Positions 50,315-59,014 of a stretch of 64,000 nucleotides of DNA are shown in pieces. Location: positions 3,036,565 to 3,100,564 of the forward strand of contig NZ_KV917377.1 in the NCBI RefSeq assembly GCF_002019705.1. The letters run 5' to 3'. The first letter of the stretch is position 1. Each line of letters opens with the position of its first letter. The notes beneath the pieces are model-generated. The model was not told the origin of the DNA and made no database searches. It saw only the letters and a program-made list of their open reading frames with translations. This DNA is from Shouchella patagoniensis. GTDB lineage: Bacteria > Bacillota > Bacilli > Bacillales > Bacillaceae_D. A program made the translations under genes and the position numbers.

Positions 50315-50773
50315 ATGGATGAGCGTTTGTTTCGAACGGCTATGAGCAAATTTACAACAGGAGTAACGGTCATTACGACTGAAGTAGATGGGGATATACA
50401 TGGCATGACTGCAAACGCATTTATGTCGGTTTCACTCGATCCAAAGTTAGTTCTTATTTCTGTGGGCAATCGGGCAAAGATGAAAGGATATATCGATTTA
50501 TCTAGTACGTTTGCAGTCAACCTGCTCTCTCGGAGCCAAGAAAATGTGTCTAAGCAGTTTGCTGGGCAAATAAACGATAAAAACACTGCGGTGTTTACAG
50601 AGTTTTCTGGTTTACCGGTGATTGATAAGGCGCTTGCTAGTATCGCTTGTGATGTCCATGATACAACGATCCAAGGTGATCATACGCTGTATATTGGTAA
50701 GGTGAGGGATGTTGTTGTGACCGATGCCGAGCCGTTAACTTTTTATTCAGGGAATTACGGGATGATTTCATAA
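50315..50773 (+). CDS. hpaC: Flavin reductase partner of HpaB
   Basis: A 152-aa NAD(P)H:flavin reductase that supplies reduced FAD to HpaB. Seen: RTAMSKFTTGVTVITTEVDG (FMN-binding split barrel), GMTANAFMSVSLDPKLVLIS and FAVNLLSRSQENVSKQFAG, with HTLYIGKVRDVV near the end. Last gene of the plus-strand arm, 14 bases after hpaD, followed by a terminator. Confidence 0.92.
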   Translation: MDERLFRTAMSKFTTGVTVITTEVDGDIHGMTANAFMSVSLDPKLVLISVGNRAKMKGYIDLSSTFAVNLLSRSQENVSKQFAGQINDKNTAVFTEFSGLPVIDKALASIACDVHDTTIQGDHTLYIGKVRDVVVTDAEPLTFYSGNYGMIS

Positions 50774-50819
50774 AAATAAAGGTGATTCTTGCAAATGCTG
50801 CAAGATCACCTTTATTTTT
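50774..50819 (+). terminator. Terminator after the HPA operon
   Basis: AAAATAAAGGTGATTCTTGC and its complement GCAAGATCACCTTTATTTT form a long stem (one bulge) with T residues after it. It overlaps the remnant GntR gene end on the other strand. Confidence 0.9.
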
Positions 50820-51106
50820 GTCCAAATTCAATTGCGTGAACCGTATTTAGTTTGTGTTGCCGTGCAAACAATTCAATTTCAACATCTGTGGCACCGTCAG
50901 TGAACATCTGAATAAGCTGGTCATGTTCAATTATGGAATGAGGCGCACGTTATTGCTTCTCGGACTGGGATAGCGCTTGAACCAAGTTCTTTTGCCATTT
51001 GGTCCATAACGATTCTTTTCCCAGGAGCATAACTACCATCAACAATGCATTTTCTAATTAGTTCATAAGCAAGTTGGCGTTTGCTTAATTTTTTATACTC
51101 ATACGT
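50812..51106 (-). pseudogene. Remnant of a GntR-family regulator with an internal deletion
   Basis: The minus strand reads YEYKKLSKRQLAYELIRKCI then VDGSYAPGKRIVMDQMAKEL and GSSAIPVREAI, the FadR-type winged helix, and then drops out of frame. A neighbouring frame gives APHSIIEHDQLIQMFTDGAT and DVEIELFARQHKLNTVHAI, the last helices of an FCD domain. About 100 residues of effector domain are missing and the first codon is ACG rather than a standard start. It lies after the HPA operon and may be a former regulator of it. Confidence 0.75.
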
Positions 51107-51147
51107 CTAAATATATCGAATAGAAGTGTCGCGCAATCAGACGAGAC

Positions 51148-52605
51148 TCACCATTCTTTTTTTCTACCGGCCGCTGCCTTTGTTTGATTAAATGGCAATG
51201 AATTTGGTTGATTGATGACTTTCACTAAACTTGGACGAAAAATGGTGTCGCGCCACCTGCTAGGCTGAAAAGGTAAAAGGGGATATAGATAAGGAACACC
51301 AAGAGAACGTAAGAATACACCATATATAATCAGAGCAGTTGCTGCAAGAACAATGCCTGTAAATCCGAAGAAGTGGGCAATGAGCAATAGAGTAATTCTC
51401 ATAAAAAAGATAGGTGACAATAATCCACGATGCAGAACTGGAAAACTTGTAATATAACAAACCCCAATGATAACGATCGTAACGGGGTGAAAAAGGCTAA
51501 CGTCTATTGCAATATCACTAATGAGCATCGTTCCAATAAAAGTAACGGCAAAGATCGTATTACCTGGCAACCGGTATGAACCGTCCATTATGATTTGCAT
51601 AAGTAATATGACAAACAATAATTCAATTGTAAAAGGCGCGAGTGTACCATGCGTTTTAATTAATTGGGTTGCCAAATCCGGGGGCAATGATTCGAGGTGA
51701 AACCGTACGAGTGCACACGTAATTGCTGGTAGTAAAGTCGCAATTAAAAAATACAAGTAACGAAGTGGTCTTGCGCCAAATCGACCGAACTCTGATAAAT
51801 AATCGTCTTGATTTTGAAAGAAATGAAAAAAAACACTTGGAGCAATAATCGCTAATGGTGATCCTTCGACTAATAGAACAACACGTCCTTTAGCAAGCGC
51901 CATTGCACAAGCGTCAGGCCGATCAATTGTCATGGTACGTGGAAAAAGGAATCCTTTACCTTCTAATGCATCAATAGCAATTTGTGAAACGATAAAATCA
52001 TCAACGTTGATACTTTTTAAGCGTGCAATGACTTCGGAAACAAGTCCAGGTTTTGTTTTTCCTTCAACAGAAAGGACTGCCATATTTTTAGCGGCGTGTT
52101 TTCCCACAGAAAGTGTTGTTATCGCAAGATCAGAGCTACGGAAATAGTTGCGCATTAAGTTCAAGTTTGTCGAAAGATCTTCCGTTAATCCAGAGGCAGG
52201 ACCTTCATAAACACTACTTGATAACGGAACACCCACACTGCGTATATCCCAATTGGAACAGTCAATTAAGTAAGCATAGTTGTGATTGAAAATGAGTACT
52301 GCTTTGCCATTAAGTAACCCTCGTTTGCACGTTTCTAATTCGTTTGTTTGTACAGGGGCCCCATCTTTAAGCCAGTTTTCTAAATCAAACATAGAAAAGT
52401 GTTGATTTGATTCAGTAAGTGCTTGAATGGGTTCAAATATAAAAGAATGGAGTTTCTTTTCATCAATTGCTTCTTCTAGAAAGAGCAGTTTTGCTTCAGT
52501 GGAGTTTGCTAATTGTATGGAAAGAGAGCGTACGCTCTTTGCTTTATGGAATATGTTTTTTATTAACAAATCATTAGCCAATAAATTATCCGTCAAAATT
52601 GCCAT
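51148..52605 (-). CDS. GerA-type spore germination receptor subunit A (orphan)
   Basis: A 485-aa GerXA protein, the A subunit of nutrient germinant receptors in the spore inner membrane. Cytoplasmic N-domain (1-260) includes GKAVLIFNHNYAYLIDCSNW, VYEGPASGLTEDLSTNLNLM (the EP/GP-x-x-x-F/L-E-D-L motif of the family) and PRTMTIDRPDACAMALAKGR. Four to five membrane helices follow (about 285-445), with FGARPLRYLYFLIATLLPA and LPPDLATQLIKTHGTLAPFT. Usual partners GerXB and GerXC are not beside it. The start codon and a GGGCGG site on the minus strand agree. Confidence 0.9.
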   Translation of the reverse strand: MAILTDNLLANDLLIKNIFHKAKSVRSLSIQLANSTEAKLLFLEEAIDEKKLHSFIFEPIQALTESNQHFSMFDLENWLKDGAPVQTNELETCKRGLLNGKAVLIFNHNYAYLIDCSNWDIRSVGVPLSSSVYEGPASGLTEDLSTNLNLMRNYFRSSDLAITTLSVGKHAAKNMAVLSVEGKTKPGLVSEVIARLKSINVDDFIVSQIAIDALEGKGFLFPRTMTIDRPDACAMALAKGRVVLLVEGSPLAIIAPSVFFHFFQNQDDYLSEFGRFGARPLRYLYFLIATLLPAITCALVRFHLESLPPDLATQLIKTHGTLAPFTIELLFVILLMQIIMDGSYRLPGNTIFAVTFIGTMLISDIAIDVSLFHPVTIVIIGVCYITSFPVLHRGLLSPIFFMRITLLLIAHFFGFTGIVLAATALIIYGVFLRSLGVPYLYPLLPFQPSRWRDTIFRPSLVKVINQPNSLPFNQTKAAAGRKKEW

Positions 52606-52757
52606 TGTACGCCGCCCTTTTCTATTGATTTACTTAGTATGCAAACGGAGTTGTCTCGTTATACACGAGGTTAGTGTTTTGAGGAAAAGAGAAGAAAAAT
52701 CACCTTTCGCTAGGCAAATGCGTATGATATGAAATGATTGTTAGAGGAGGAGAACGA

Positions 52758-53216
52758 ATGGACCCACATCAGCATCGAATCATCTCAAGTTTGTTTCCAG
52801 GAGGAGGTGGAGGTGGCCCTGGGTTTCCAGGGCAAGGAGGCCCACCAGGCTACCCGGGAGGGCCTCCGGGTTTTCCAGGAGGAGGTCCTGGTCAACAAGG
52901 TCCAGGAGGCCCGCCGGGCTTTCCTGGAGGAGGGGGGCAAGGAGGTCCTCCGACCGCTCCACCTCCTAGTGGACCACCGCCATCAGAAGGGGTTTTGGCG
53001 ACACAGGGTTCACCATCGGTATTTGCTGTTGACCCGGGGGCAATATCGGGTTGCGCATTCCGATACACGTATATTCGATTAAATAACGGTGAACAATTTT
53101 GGTTCTATCCAACATTTATTGGAAGGAATTCAGTCGCCGGTTATCGTTGGATGTTTTTTAGATGGATTTATTTTGGAATTGATACGAGAAGAATCGCTTC
53201 ATTTCAATGTGTGTGA
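52758..53216 (+). CDS. Collagen-like Gly/Pro-rich protein with conserved aromatic C-terminal domain
   Basis: A 152-aa protein. After MDPHQHRIISSLF, residues 14-75 are Gly/Pro repeats (GPGFPGQGGPPGYPGGPPGF and more), then a Pro-rich linker, then a compact end domain rich in Tyr, Trp, Phe and Arg: AFRYTYIRLNNGEQFWFYPT and RWMFFRWIYFGIDTRRI. No signal peptide. Similar Gly-Pro proteins in bacilli are spore-surface or hypothetical. The ATG at 52758 follows AGGAGGAGAACGA. It is divergent from the germination gene. A second frame that is open across the repeats is only a product of the G-rich codons. Confidence 0.75.
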   Translation: MDPHQHRIISSLFPGGGGGGPGFPGQGGPPGYPGGPPGFPGGGPGQQGPGGPPGFPGGGGQGGPPTAPPPSGPPPSEGVLATQGSPSVFAVDPGAISGCAFRYTYIRLNNGEQFWFYPTFIGRNSVAGYRWMFFRWIYFGIDTRRIASFQCV

Positions 53217-53227
53217 AACATGCGATA

Positions 53228-53258
53228 AGGAAGGGTAAACGCTACCCTTTCTTTTTTT
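53228..53258 (+). terminator. Intrinsic terminator after the collagen-like gene
   Basis: AAGGAAGGGTA pairs with TACCCTTTCTT (from about 53228 to 53253) followed by a T-run. Confidence 0.8.
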
Positions 53259-53378
53259 GTCTTTTTAAAAGGAGGAGTATTTGCGACTTATTAGGAGGAT
53301 ATGGGAAGAATTACAACCTCTCTGTCGAGCAACCGCTGTCATCTTCAATCTTGAGGCTAATATTAAGAGATTAGATGT

Positions 53379-53407
53379 TTGCAGAATTTATGTAACCATC
53401 CTATTAT
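53379..53407 (+). promoter_or_regulatory. Candidate sigma-A promoter of ectABC
   Basis: TTGCAG (53379-53384) and TATTAT (53402-53407) with a 17-base spacer lie about 115 bases before ectA. The remaining gap (53259-53520) contains only the leader features described separately. Confidence 0.55.
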
Positions 53408-53421
53408 TAAGAAGGATCAAA

Positions 53422-53510
53422 CAATCCTAATTAAATAAAAAAAGGTGTTTTGTTTTTTATGAGTCAGGGTAAAAGAAACAAGAATATCGCTGCAATCTTA
53501 ATTAAATAAA
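53422..53510 (+). repeat. 18-bp direct repeat in the ectABC leader
   Basis: CAATCCTAATTAAATAAA (53422-53439) and CAATCTTAATTAAATAAA (53493-53510) differ at one base and are 71 bp apart. Each copy is followed by a Shine-Dalgarno-like sequence (AAAGGTG, and AGGAGGT for ectA). Confidence 0.8.
53459..53509 (+). CDS. Possible 16-aa leader peptide before ectA
   Basis: An ATG at 53459 opens MSQGKRNKNIAAILIK and stops at 53507-53509, immediately before the AGGAGG of ectA. AAAGGTG lies about 12 bases upstream of its ATG. The short length means it may be chance; translation could couple to or hinder ectA initiation. Confidence 0.3.
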   Translation: MSQGKRNKNIAAILIK

Positions 53511-53520
53511 GGAGGTAATT

Positions 53521-54015
53521 ATGGCTCAATCACCGGTTTTGATGCTAGAAAAGCCAACCGTTGAAGATGGAGGTGCCATGTGGCAGCTTGCTGAGGATTC
53601 ATCCCTCGATTCAAACTCATCCTACAAGTACATTATGATGTGCGAATATTTTGACGAAACTTGTATTGTCGCAAAAGAAGAAAACGATGTCGTTGGATTT
53701 ATCACCGGTTTTATCCCACCGAAACAACCGGATACGTTGTTTATTTGGCAAGTAGGTGTAGCTGAATCACAACGTGGCAAAGGACTCGCGCTTGACTTAC
53801 TTGAGAAGCTTTTGGAACGTAGTGTATGTGAAAATGTAAACTATGTCGAAGCGACTGTGACACCGTCAAACATCGCATCCCAGTCTTTATTTAAAAAGTT
53901 AGCTCGTTCACAAGGAACAGCATACAGTGTTTCTGAATGTTTTGGGAAAGATTTATTCCCAGATGAAAACCACGAAGAAGAAAAGACTTTTCGAATTGGA
54001 CCACTTAAGTCTTAA
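53521..54015 (+). CDS. ectA: L-2,4-diaminobutyrate N-gamma-acetyltransferase
   Basis: Second step of ectoine synthesis: acetylates diaminobutyrate with acetyl-CoA. The 164-aa GNAT protein has LEKPTVEDGGAMWQLAEDSS, SYKYIMMCEYFDETCIVAKE, the CoA loop in GVAESQRGKGLALDLLEKLL and EATVTPSNIASQSLFKKLAR, all EctA features. AGGAGGTAATT precedes the ATG. First gene of ectA-ectB-ectC; an ectD hydroxylase is not present here. Confidence 0.96.
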   Translation: MAQSPVLMLEKPTVEDGGAMWQLAEDSSLDSNSSYKYIMMCEYFDETCIVAKEENDVVGFITGFIPPKQPDTLFIWQVGVAESQRGKGLALDLLEKLLERSVCENVNYVEATVTPSNIASQSLFKKLARSQGTAYSVSECFGKDLFPDENHEEEKTFRIGPLKS

Positions 54016-54042
54016 TAAGATTCTAAGGAGGAACATCGTAAC

Positions 54043-55326
54043 GTGACTAAAACAGATATGAGCATTTTTGAGAATTTGGAATCAGAAGTACGCAGTTATG
54101 TTCGCAATTTCCCGACTGTATTTACAAAGGCAAAGGGCTGGAAAATGTGGGACGAAGACGGAAAAGAATACATTGATTTCTTTTCTGGAGCAGGTGCCTT
54201 GAACTATGGTCACAATGACGAAAAGATGAAACATGCGCTTATTAATTACATTATGGAGGATGGCGTAACTCACTCTCTTGATATGGCTACAAAGCCTAAG
54301 GCTGATTTCTTACAAGCGTTTAACGAAGTGATTTTAAAGCCAAGAGATTTGAATTACAAAGTAATGTTTCCAGGACCAACGGGAACAAATACTGTGGAAG
54401 CCGCATTAAAGCTAGCTAGAAAAGCAACTGGTCGGACTGACATTATTAGCTTTACAAATGGTTTTCATGGTATGACGATTGGTTCATTATCGGTTACGGG
54501 AAATGCCTTTAAGCGAAAAGGGGCAGGGATACCGCTAACTAATGTTGTAACGATGCCGTATGACAATTTTATCAGCGAAGATTTGGATACTCTTGATTAC
54601 CTCGAACAATTCTTAGTAGAAGGCGGTTCAGGAGTAGATATTCCTGCTGCTGTTATTCTAGAAACGGTCCAAGGAGAAGGTGGCATCAATGCCGCCCGTA
54701 TGGAATGGTTACAGCGATTAGAGCGTATTTGTAAAGAGCATGCCATTTTAATGATTCTCGATGACGTCCAAGCGGGTATTGGACGAACAGGCACTTTCTT
54801 CAGTTTTGAAGAAGCTGGTCTCAAGCCAGATATCGTCTGCTTGTCAAAATCAATCGGCGGATATGGAACCCCGCTTGCACTAACCTTATTTACTCCAGAA
54901 CTTGATATTTGGGAACCAGGTGAGCATAATGGCACGTTCAGAGGGAATAACCATGCTTTTATAACGGCTACCTCTGCACTTGATTACTGGAAAGGGAATG
55001 ACTTCGAGAACGCAATCAAAGAAAAGTCAAAAGCTGTTTATGCTTTCTTAACGAAGTTGGTTGACACGTATCCAGAAATGAAAGGACATGTGAAAGGTCG
55101 AGGCTTGATGGTTGGTATTTGCTCTGAAGTAGATGGTTTAGCTGGAAAAGTAGCTCAAGAAGCTTTCCAAAGAGGACTAATTATGGAGACAGCAGGCTCT
55201 AAAGATGAAGTATTTAAATTGTTTCCAGCCTTAAATATTGATGATAAAGCATTGCAAGATGGGTTGAATATTATTGAAGAGAGTATTCGCTCAGTTCTTG
55301 GTGTAAAAGAAGCAGTAGCAAACTAA
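54043..55326 (+). CDS. ectB: Diaminobutyrate-2-oxoglutarate aminotransferase
   Basis: First step of ectoine synthesis: converts aspartate semialdehyde to diaminobutyrate with glutamate. A 427-aa class III PLP aminotransferase; motifs [73 protein letters not shown] Lys in [16 protein letters not shown] and [13 protein letters not shown] start at 54043 with AAGGAGG 11 bases upstream; the ATG at 54058 would lie too far from it. Confidence 0.96.
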   Translation: MTKTDMSIFENLESEVRSYVRNFPTVFTKAKGWKMWDEDGKEYIDFFSGAGALNYGHNDEKMKHALINYIMEDGVTHSLDMATKPKADFLQAFNEVILKPRDLNYKVMFPGPTGTNTVEAALKLARKATGRTDIISFTNGFHGMTIGSLSVTGNAFKRKGAGIPLTNVVTMPYDNFISEDLDTLDYLEQFLVEGGSGVDIPAAVILETVQGEGGINAARMEWLQRLERICKEHAILMILDDVQAGIGRTGTFFSFEEAGLKPDIVCLSKSIGGYGTPLALTLFTPELDIWEPGEHNGTFRGNNHAFITATSALDYWKGNDFENAIKEKSKAVYAFLTKLVDTYPEMKGHVKGRGLMVGICSEVDGLAGKVAQEAFQRGLIMETAGSKDEVFKLFPALNIDDKALQDGLNIIEESIRSVLGVKEAVAN

Positions 55327-55355
55327 GTATACATTGGACCAGGAGGCTATTCATC

Positions 55356-55751
55356 ATGAAAGTAGTAAAACTAGAAGAGATCATTGGAACCGAAAGAGAC
55401 GTAGATGGAGGCAACTGGACGAGTCAACGTCTTGTTGTCGAAAAAGATGGTATGGGTTATTCCGTTCATGACACACAAATTAAGGCGGGAACGGAAACAC
55501 ATCTCTGGTATAAATATCATCTTGAGTCCGTTTATATTATTGAAGGTGAAGGTGAGGTTGAAACAATTAAAGACGGCAAAATTTGGCCAGTGAAGAAATT
55601 TGAGTGCTATGTTCTTGATGAGCACGATGAACATTATCTTCGCGCCAAAACAGACATGCGAATGGTTTGTGTCTTTAATCCACCAACAACAGGTGAAGAG
55701 GTTCATGATAAAGACGGCGCATATCAATTGCCAGATCATCTAAAAAAGTAA
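55356..55751 (+). CDS. ectC: Ectoine synthase
   Basis: Cyclises N-gamma-acetyl-diaminobutyrate to ectoine. A 131-aa cupin with [55 protein letters not shown] and [20 protein letters not shown] followed by VFNPP. Length is normal. It follows ectB by 29 bases with AGGAGG before the start. Confidence 0.97.
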   Translation: MKVVKLEEIIGTERDVDGGNWTSQRLVVEKDGMGYSVHDTQIKAGTETHLWYKYHLESVYIIEGEGEVETIKDGKIWPVKKFECYVLDEHDEHYLRAKTDMRMVCVFNPPTTGEEVHDKDGAYQLPDHLKK

Positions 55752-55762
55752 AGCAGTGCTGA

Positions 55763-55797
55763 GCCGAGAACAAGCAATGTTCTCGGCATATTTTATT
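55763..55797. terminator. Terminator after ectABC
   Basis: GCCGAGAAC (55763-55771) pairs with GTTCTCGGC (55779-55787), followed by ATATTTTATTT; it touches the 3' end of the minus-strand lipoprotein gene. Confidence 0.85.
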
Positions 55798-56284
55798 TCA
55801 CTTCAACAATTCGCCCCTCATCTTCTCCATAAATGAAGATGGAGATCAACCACTTGTCTGTATCCCCCTGATAATTTGTATAAATCACATAGCGGTAATC
55901 AAGGTATTCGTCTGCGGGAGGAATATGTGCTATTTCTTGATATGCTAAGTTAATGGCCTCTTTTTCTGTGTAAGTCGCTCCGTCAGGCTTTGGTGGGGAT
56001 ACCACCTTTGAAGATATAGCTGTTGCTTGTCCTGGAAAGGAAGCTTCTACTTCATCATATTTAATATCAATACGGTCTCCAATTTCTGCGTTTGCTTCTA
56101 AAGCTTTGAAAGAAATCAGCGAACTTTCTTCGGTGTAAACGAGAGCGGAGGAATCAAAGGTTTTGATAACAAATCCAGTAAAATTTGAAGATGATTCATA
56201 ATTCGTTAACGAACTTGGTTGGGTTTGATTACAACCGCTAAATAGTAAGAAAAAGATAATAAGATATAGTAGTGGAAACTTCAT
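55793..56284 (-). CDS. DUF3221-type lipoprotein
   Basis: A 163-aa lipoprotein, anchored outside the membrane by Cys in LLFSGC after an 18-residue signal. An OB-like DUF3221 segment follows (FTGFVIKTFDSSALVYTEES to GDRIDIKYDEVEASFPGQAT), then SPPKPDGATYTEKEAINLAY and a C-terminal strand region ending in DKWLISIFIYGEDEGRIVEV, PepSY-like in shape. Function unknown. The start at 56284 follows AAAGGAG; the in-frame ATG at 56317 lacks a site. A damaged paralogue lies about 2 kb away on the same strand. Confidence 0.8.
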   Translation of the reverse strand: MKFPLLYLIIFFLLFSGCNQTQPSSLTNYESSSNFTGFVIKTFDSSALVYTEESSLISFKALEANAEIGDRIDIKYDEVEASFPGQATAISSKVVSPPKPDGATYTEKEAINLAYQEIAHIPPADEYLDYRYVIYTNYQGDTDKWLISIFIYGEDEGRIVEVK

Positions 56285-56395
56285 TTTTCTAGCTCCTTTG
56301 TATGACATGAGAAACAAACCTTCTCTATCTAATTGGCTAAACCGGTTCTATATCCTTTTAATGATGAAGAGTTTCTATAATGAATCACTTTTAAT

Positions 56396-56424
56396 TTGAT
56401 TATTGAGAATAATCTTGATAAAAT
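56396..56424 (+). promoter_or_regulatory. Sigma-A promoter of the acyl-CoA ligase gene
   Basis: TTGATT (56396-56401) and TAAAAT (56419-56424) with a 17-base spacer, about 55 bases before the start codon. Confidence 0.65.
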
Positions 56425-56437
56425 GAATCGAACAACT

Positions 56438-56451
56438 TGGAAGCGCATACA
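56438..56451 (+). promoter_or_regulatory. cre-like CcpA box downstream of the acyl-CoA ligase promoter
   Basis: TGGAAGCGCATACA matches the cre consensus at 12 of 14 positions. It would lie just after the transcription start, where CcpA represses. Confidence 0.55.
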
Positions 56452-56478
56452 AATATTTGTACGAAAGGGGTTTTCCTA

Positions 56479-58083
56479 ATGATGAACACACCTTTAACAA
56501 TTCCGCCAATGCTTGAACGAGCGGAGCGTTATTTTCCCAATAAACAGGTAATCTCAAGAACGCTTGCCAAGACGCACCGGTATACATATGCCGAGATTGG
56601 TAAAAGGACAAGGGCGCTTGCTAGTGTTTTAACAGAGCTTGGACTTAAACGTGGAGAGCGAGTTGGGACGGTCGCTTGGAATCATCATCGTCATTTAGAA
56701 GCCTATTTCGCTGCGCCAGGAATGGGTGCTGTTTTGCATATGATAAATATGCGACTCTCGCCAGACCATCTTGTGTATGTCATTAATCACGCAGAAGATA
56801 AGATTTTACTGATTGATGAGGACTTGCTTCCGGTGATTGAGTCAGTACAAGAACAATTAACGACTGTGCATACGTATATTATTATGACGGATAATGAAAG
56901 TGTACCAGAATCATCGCTTGCCCCATTATTTTCTTATGAACAATTGTTAGATAAAGGGGACCGGGGTTTTTCTTTTCTGACGGGTCTTGATGAAAATGAA
57001 CCTGCGGCAATGTGTTATACATCAGCTACAACTGGAAAACCAAAAGGCGTTCTTTATTCACATCGAGGAATCGCACTCCACAGTCTAGTACAAGGAATGG
57101 TTGATACAACCGCCATTTCAGAAAATGATGTTTGTATGCCAGTTGTACCAATGTTCCATGTGAATGCGTGGGGACTTCCATATAGTGCAACATTTTATGG
57201 GGCAACACAAGTACTACCGGGACCTAACTTCACACCTCAGTTATTGGCCGAACTCATTGAGTCTGAAAAAGTCACATTTACTGGTGGCGTTCCAACGATT
57301 TGGCTTGGTTTGTTGCAAGTGCTAAATAAAGGGAATTACGATGCGAGTAGTCTTCGTGCCGTGATTTGTGGTGGTTCTGCTGCGCCAAAATCAATCATTG
57401 AAGCTTTTGAGAAAAAATTGGGTGTGCCATTCTTCCACGCCTACGGTATGACAGAGACGAGTCCTCTTGTGTCTTATTCAAGACTAAAAAGCCATCAACA
57501 AGAATGGGAAGAGGAAGACCGTTATACTGTGCGAGCTAAGCAAGGTATGGCTGTTCCACTTATTGATATTAAAGGGGTAAATGAGAACGGAGAGATTGCC
57601 TGGGACGGAAACGAAATGGGTGAGTTACTCATTCGTGGACCATGGATAGCTGATTCTTATCATCAAGACGAGCGGTCTATCGATACATTCCGTGATGGTT
57701 GGCTCCACACAGGTGACGTTGTCACAATTGACGAAGAAGGGTCAATTAAAATAGTTGATCGTACGAAAGATTTAATAAAAAGCGGTGGTGAATGGATTTC
57801 CTCAGTTGATTTAGAAAATGCCATTATGGGACATGAAGCGGTGTTAGAGGCAGCAGTAGTCGCGGTTCCACATGAAAAGTGGCAGGAACGTCCGATTGCT
57901 TGTGTTGTATTAAAAGAAGATAAAAAAGCAACAAAAGAAGATATTTTAGAATACTTGGCACCTCAATTTGCTAAATGGTGGCTTCCAGATGAGATTGTTT
58001 TTATGGAACAATTGCCAAGGACTTCAGTCGGTAAATTTTTAAAGCGAGCATTGCGGGAACAAGTAGTAAAGACGATCGGTTGA
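56479..58083 (+). CDS. AMP-dependent fatty-acid/acyl-CoA synthetase
   Basis: A 534-aa adenylate-forming enzyme that activates a carboxylic acid with ATP and joins it to CoA. P-loop [18 protein letters not shown] (about residues 180-197), [17 protein letters not shown]-like motif ([14 protein letters not shown]), hinge and A8 [20 protein letters not shown] and A10 [15 protein letters not shown] with the catalytic Lys. It looks like the AlkK/medium-to-long-chain group. The ATG at 56479 has AAAGGGG 8 bases upstream; upstream in-frame ATG at 56437 lies in the cre box. Likely monocistronic. Confidence 0.9.
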   Translation: MMNTPLTIPPMLERAERYFPNKQVISRTLAKTHRYTYAEIGKRTRALASVLTELGLKRGERVGTVAWNHHRHLEAYFAAPGMGAVLHMINMRLSPDHLVYVINHAEDKILLIDEDLLPVIESVQEQLTTVHTYIIMTDNESVPESSLAPLFSYEQLLDKGDRGFSFLTGLDENEPAAMCYTSATTGKPKGVLYSHRGIALHSLVQGMVDTTAISENDVCMPVVPMFHVNAWGLPYSATFYGATQVLPGPNFTPQLLAELIESEKVTFTGGVPTIWLGLLQVLNKGNYDASSLRAVICGGSAAPKSIIEAFEKKLGVPFFHAYGMTETSPLVSYSRLKSHQQEWEEEDRYTVRAKQGMAVPLIDIKGVNENGEIAWDGNEMGELLIRGPWIADSYHQDERSIDTFRDGWLHTGDVVTIDEEGSIKIVDRTKDLIKSGGEWISSVDLENAIMGHEAVLEAAVVAVPHEKWQERPIACVVLKEDKKATKEDILEYLAPQFAKWWLPDEIVFMEQLPRTSVGKFLKRALREQVVKTIG

Positions 58084-58110
58084 GTCTACTATTGTAAATA
58101 GCATTTGTCG

Positions 58111-58146
58111 AAAAAACCAAACCATTGCTTGGTTTGGTTTTTTGGT
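58111..58146. terminator. Terminator after the acyl-CoA ligase gene
   Basis: AAAACCAAACC pairs perfectly with GGTTTGGTTTT around ATTGCTT, followed by TTGG. The stretch from here to 58262 holds nothing else recognisable. Confidence 0.85.
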
Positions 58147-58262
58147 TACGCCGATTTAATCTATTGGGACGCTCTTTGGGCGTAGCAGTTTCTAACTTCA
58201 TAATAGATCTACGTCGAATTTCGAAGGATCTTGTCCACGATTTATAGCTACAGCTCCTCTTG

Positions 58263-58853
58263 TCATTGAGAGGCTTTTTCTATTTCAATTAACATCATTT
58301 CGTTATGAACGTTCATCGATATTGTCCATTTATCGTCATCTTCATTGTAATCCGTTCGCTCAACATAGATAAATCCATAATAGGAGATATCGAAGTGATA
58401 AATCTAAATCTATTTCTTCAAATGCGAGTTGAATGGCTTCTTTCTCTGAATAAGACTGGTTTTCTTCTTTTGGAGGAGAGATAATTTCAGCTGTATCAGC
58501 GGTTGCTTGACCAGGATATGATTCAAACACAATTGAATACGTTAATAAAACTCGGTCTCCTACTTCGGCATTTGTGTTAGCGGGAAGGTTAAAGGAAATA
58601 AGACCGTTAAGTGTGTTAACGAGACCTCTTGTGTCGCTAACGAATCCAGTAAAGTGTTCAGGCAAATAAGTGGTGTGAAATGTATCTAGTTGGTTCATAT
58701 CATTTAACGAATCTGTTCCAGGTTTAGAAGACAAATTTTGTTTTTCGTGCTTCTTATCTGGATTTGGAGGTGTCTCTCCATTCGTGTCGACTGTGTGACA
58801 ACCTACGAGAACAAAAAAACAATAGCAAAAACGGATAAACAAACGGTCCGCAA
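58263..58853 (-). pseudogene. Frameshifted DUF3221-type lipoprotein gene (paralogue of 55793-56284)
   Basis: The main open part encodes VGCHTVDTNGETPPNPDKKH through HFTGFVSDTRGLVNTLNGLI and YSEKEAIQLAFEEIDLD, matching the intact paralogue. Near 58380 the frame is lost; the next frame continues YYGFIYVERTDYNEDDDKWT and ISMNVHNEMMLIEIEKASQ, matching the paralogue's tail (DKWLISIF...). At the 5' end a TTG at 58853 with GAGGAG upstream opens MRTVCLSVFAIVFLF, a better signal peptide, in another frame, joined at a T-run. So at least one and probably two frameshifts are present. Confidence 0.75.
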
Positions 58854-58941
58854 ACTGATCAGCTCCTCAATTAATAGTAAACTAAATGAAGGAAAAGTAG
58901 TTTCATTCTATCATATACAAAGCAGCATAATTCAAATCTAA

Positions 58942-58976
58942 TTAAGTACGGATGAACATTTACTTTATTTACTTAA
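58942..58976. promoter_or_regulatory. Candidate operator repeats upstream of the LacI-family gene
   Basis: TTAAGTA (58942-58948) and TACTTAA (58970-58976) form an inverted repeat, with a further TTTACTT between them. The same TTTACTTAA motif recurs before the GH1 gene. Confidence 0.4.
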
Positions 58977-59014
58977 CAGAATGGTTTATAAAAGGTAAAA
59001 TAAAGGGTGAAAGG

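Noticed and set aside
52738-53082. Second long open frame over the collagen-like gene
   Set aside because: It is open because the G/C-rich glycine and proline codons contain no stop triplets in that frame; it has no separate start signals and no family features.
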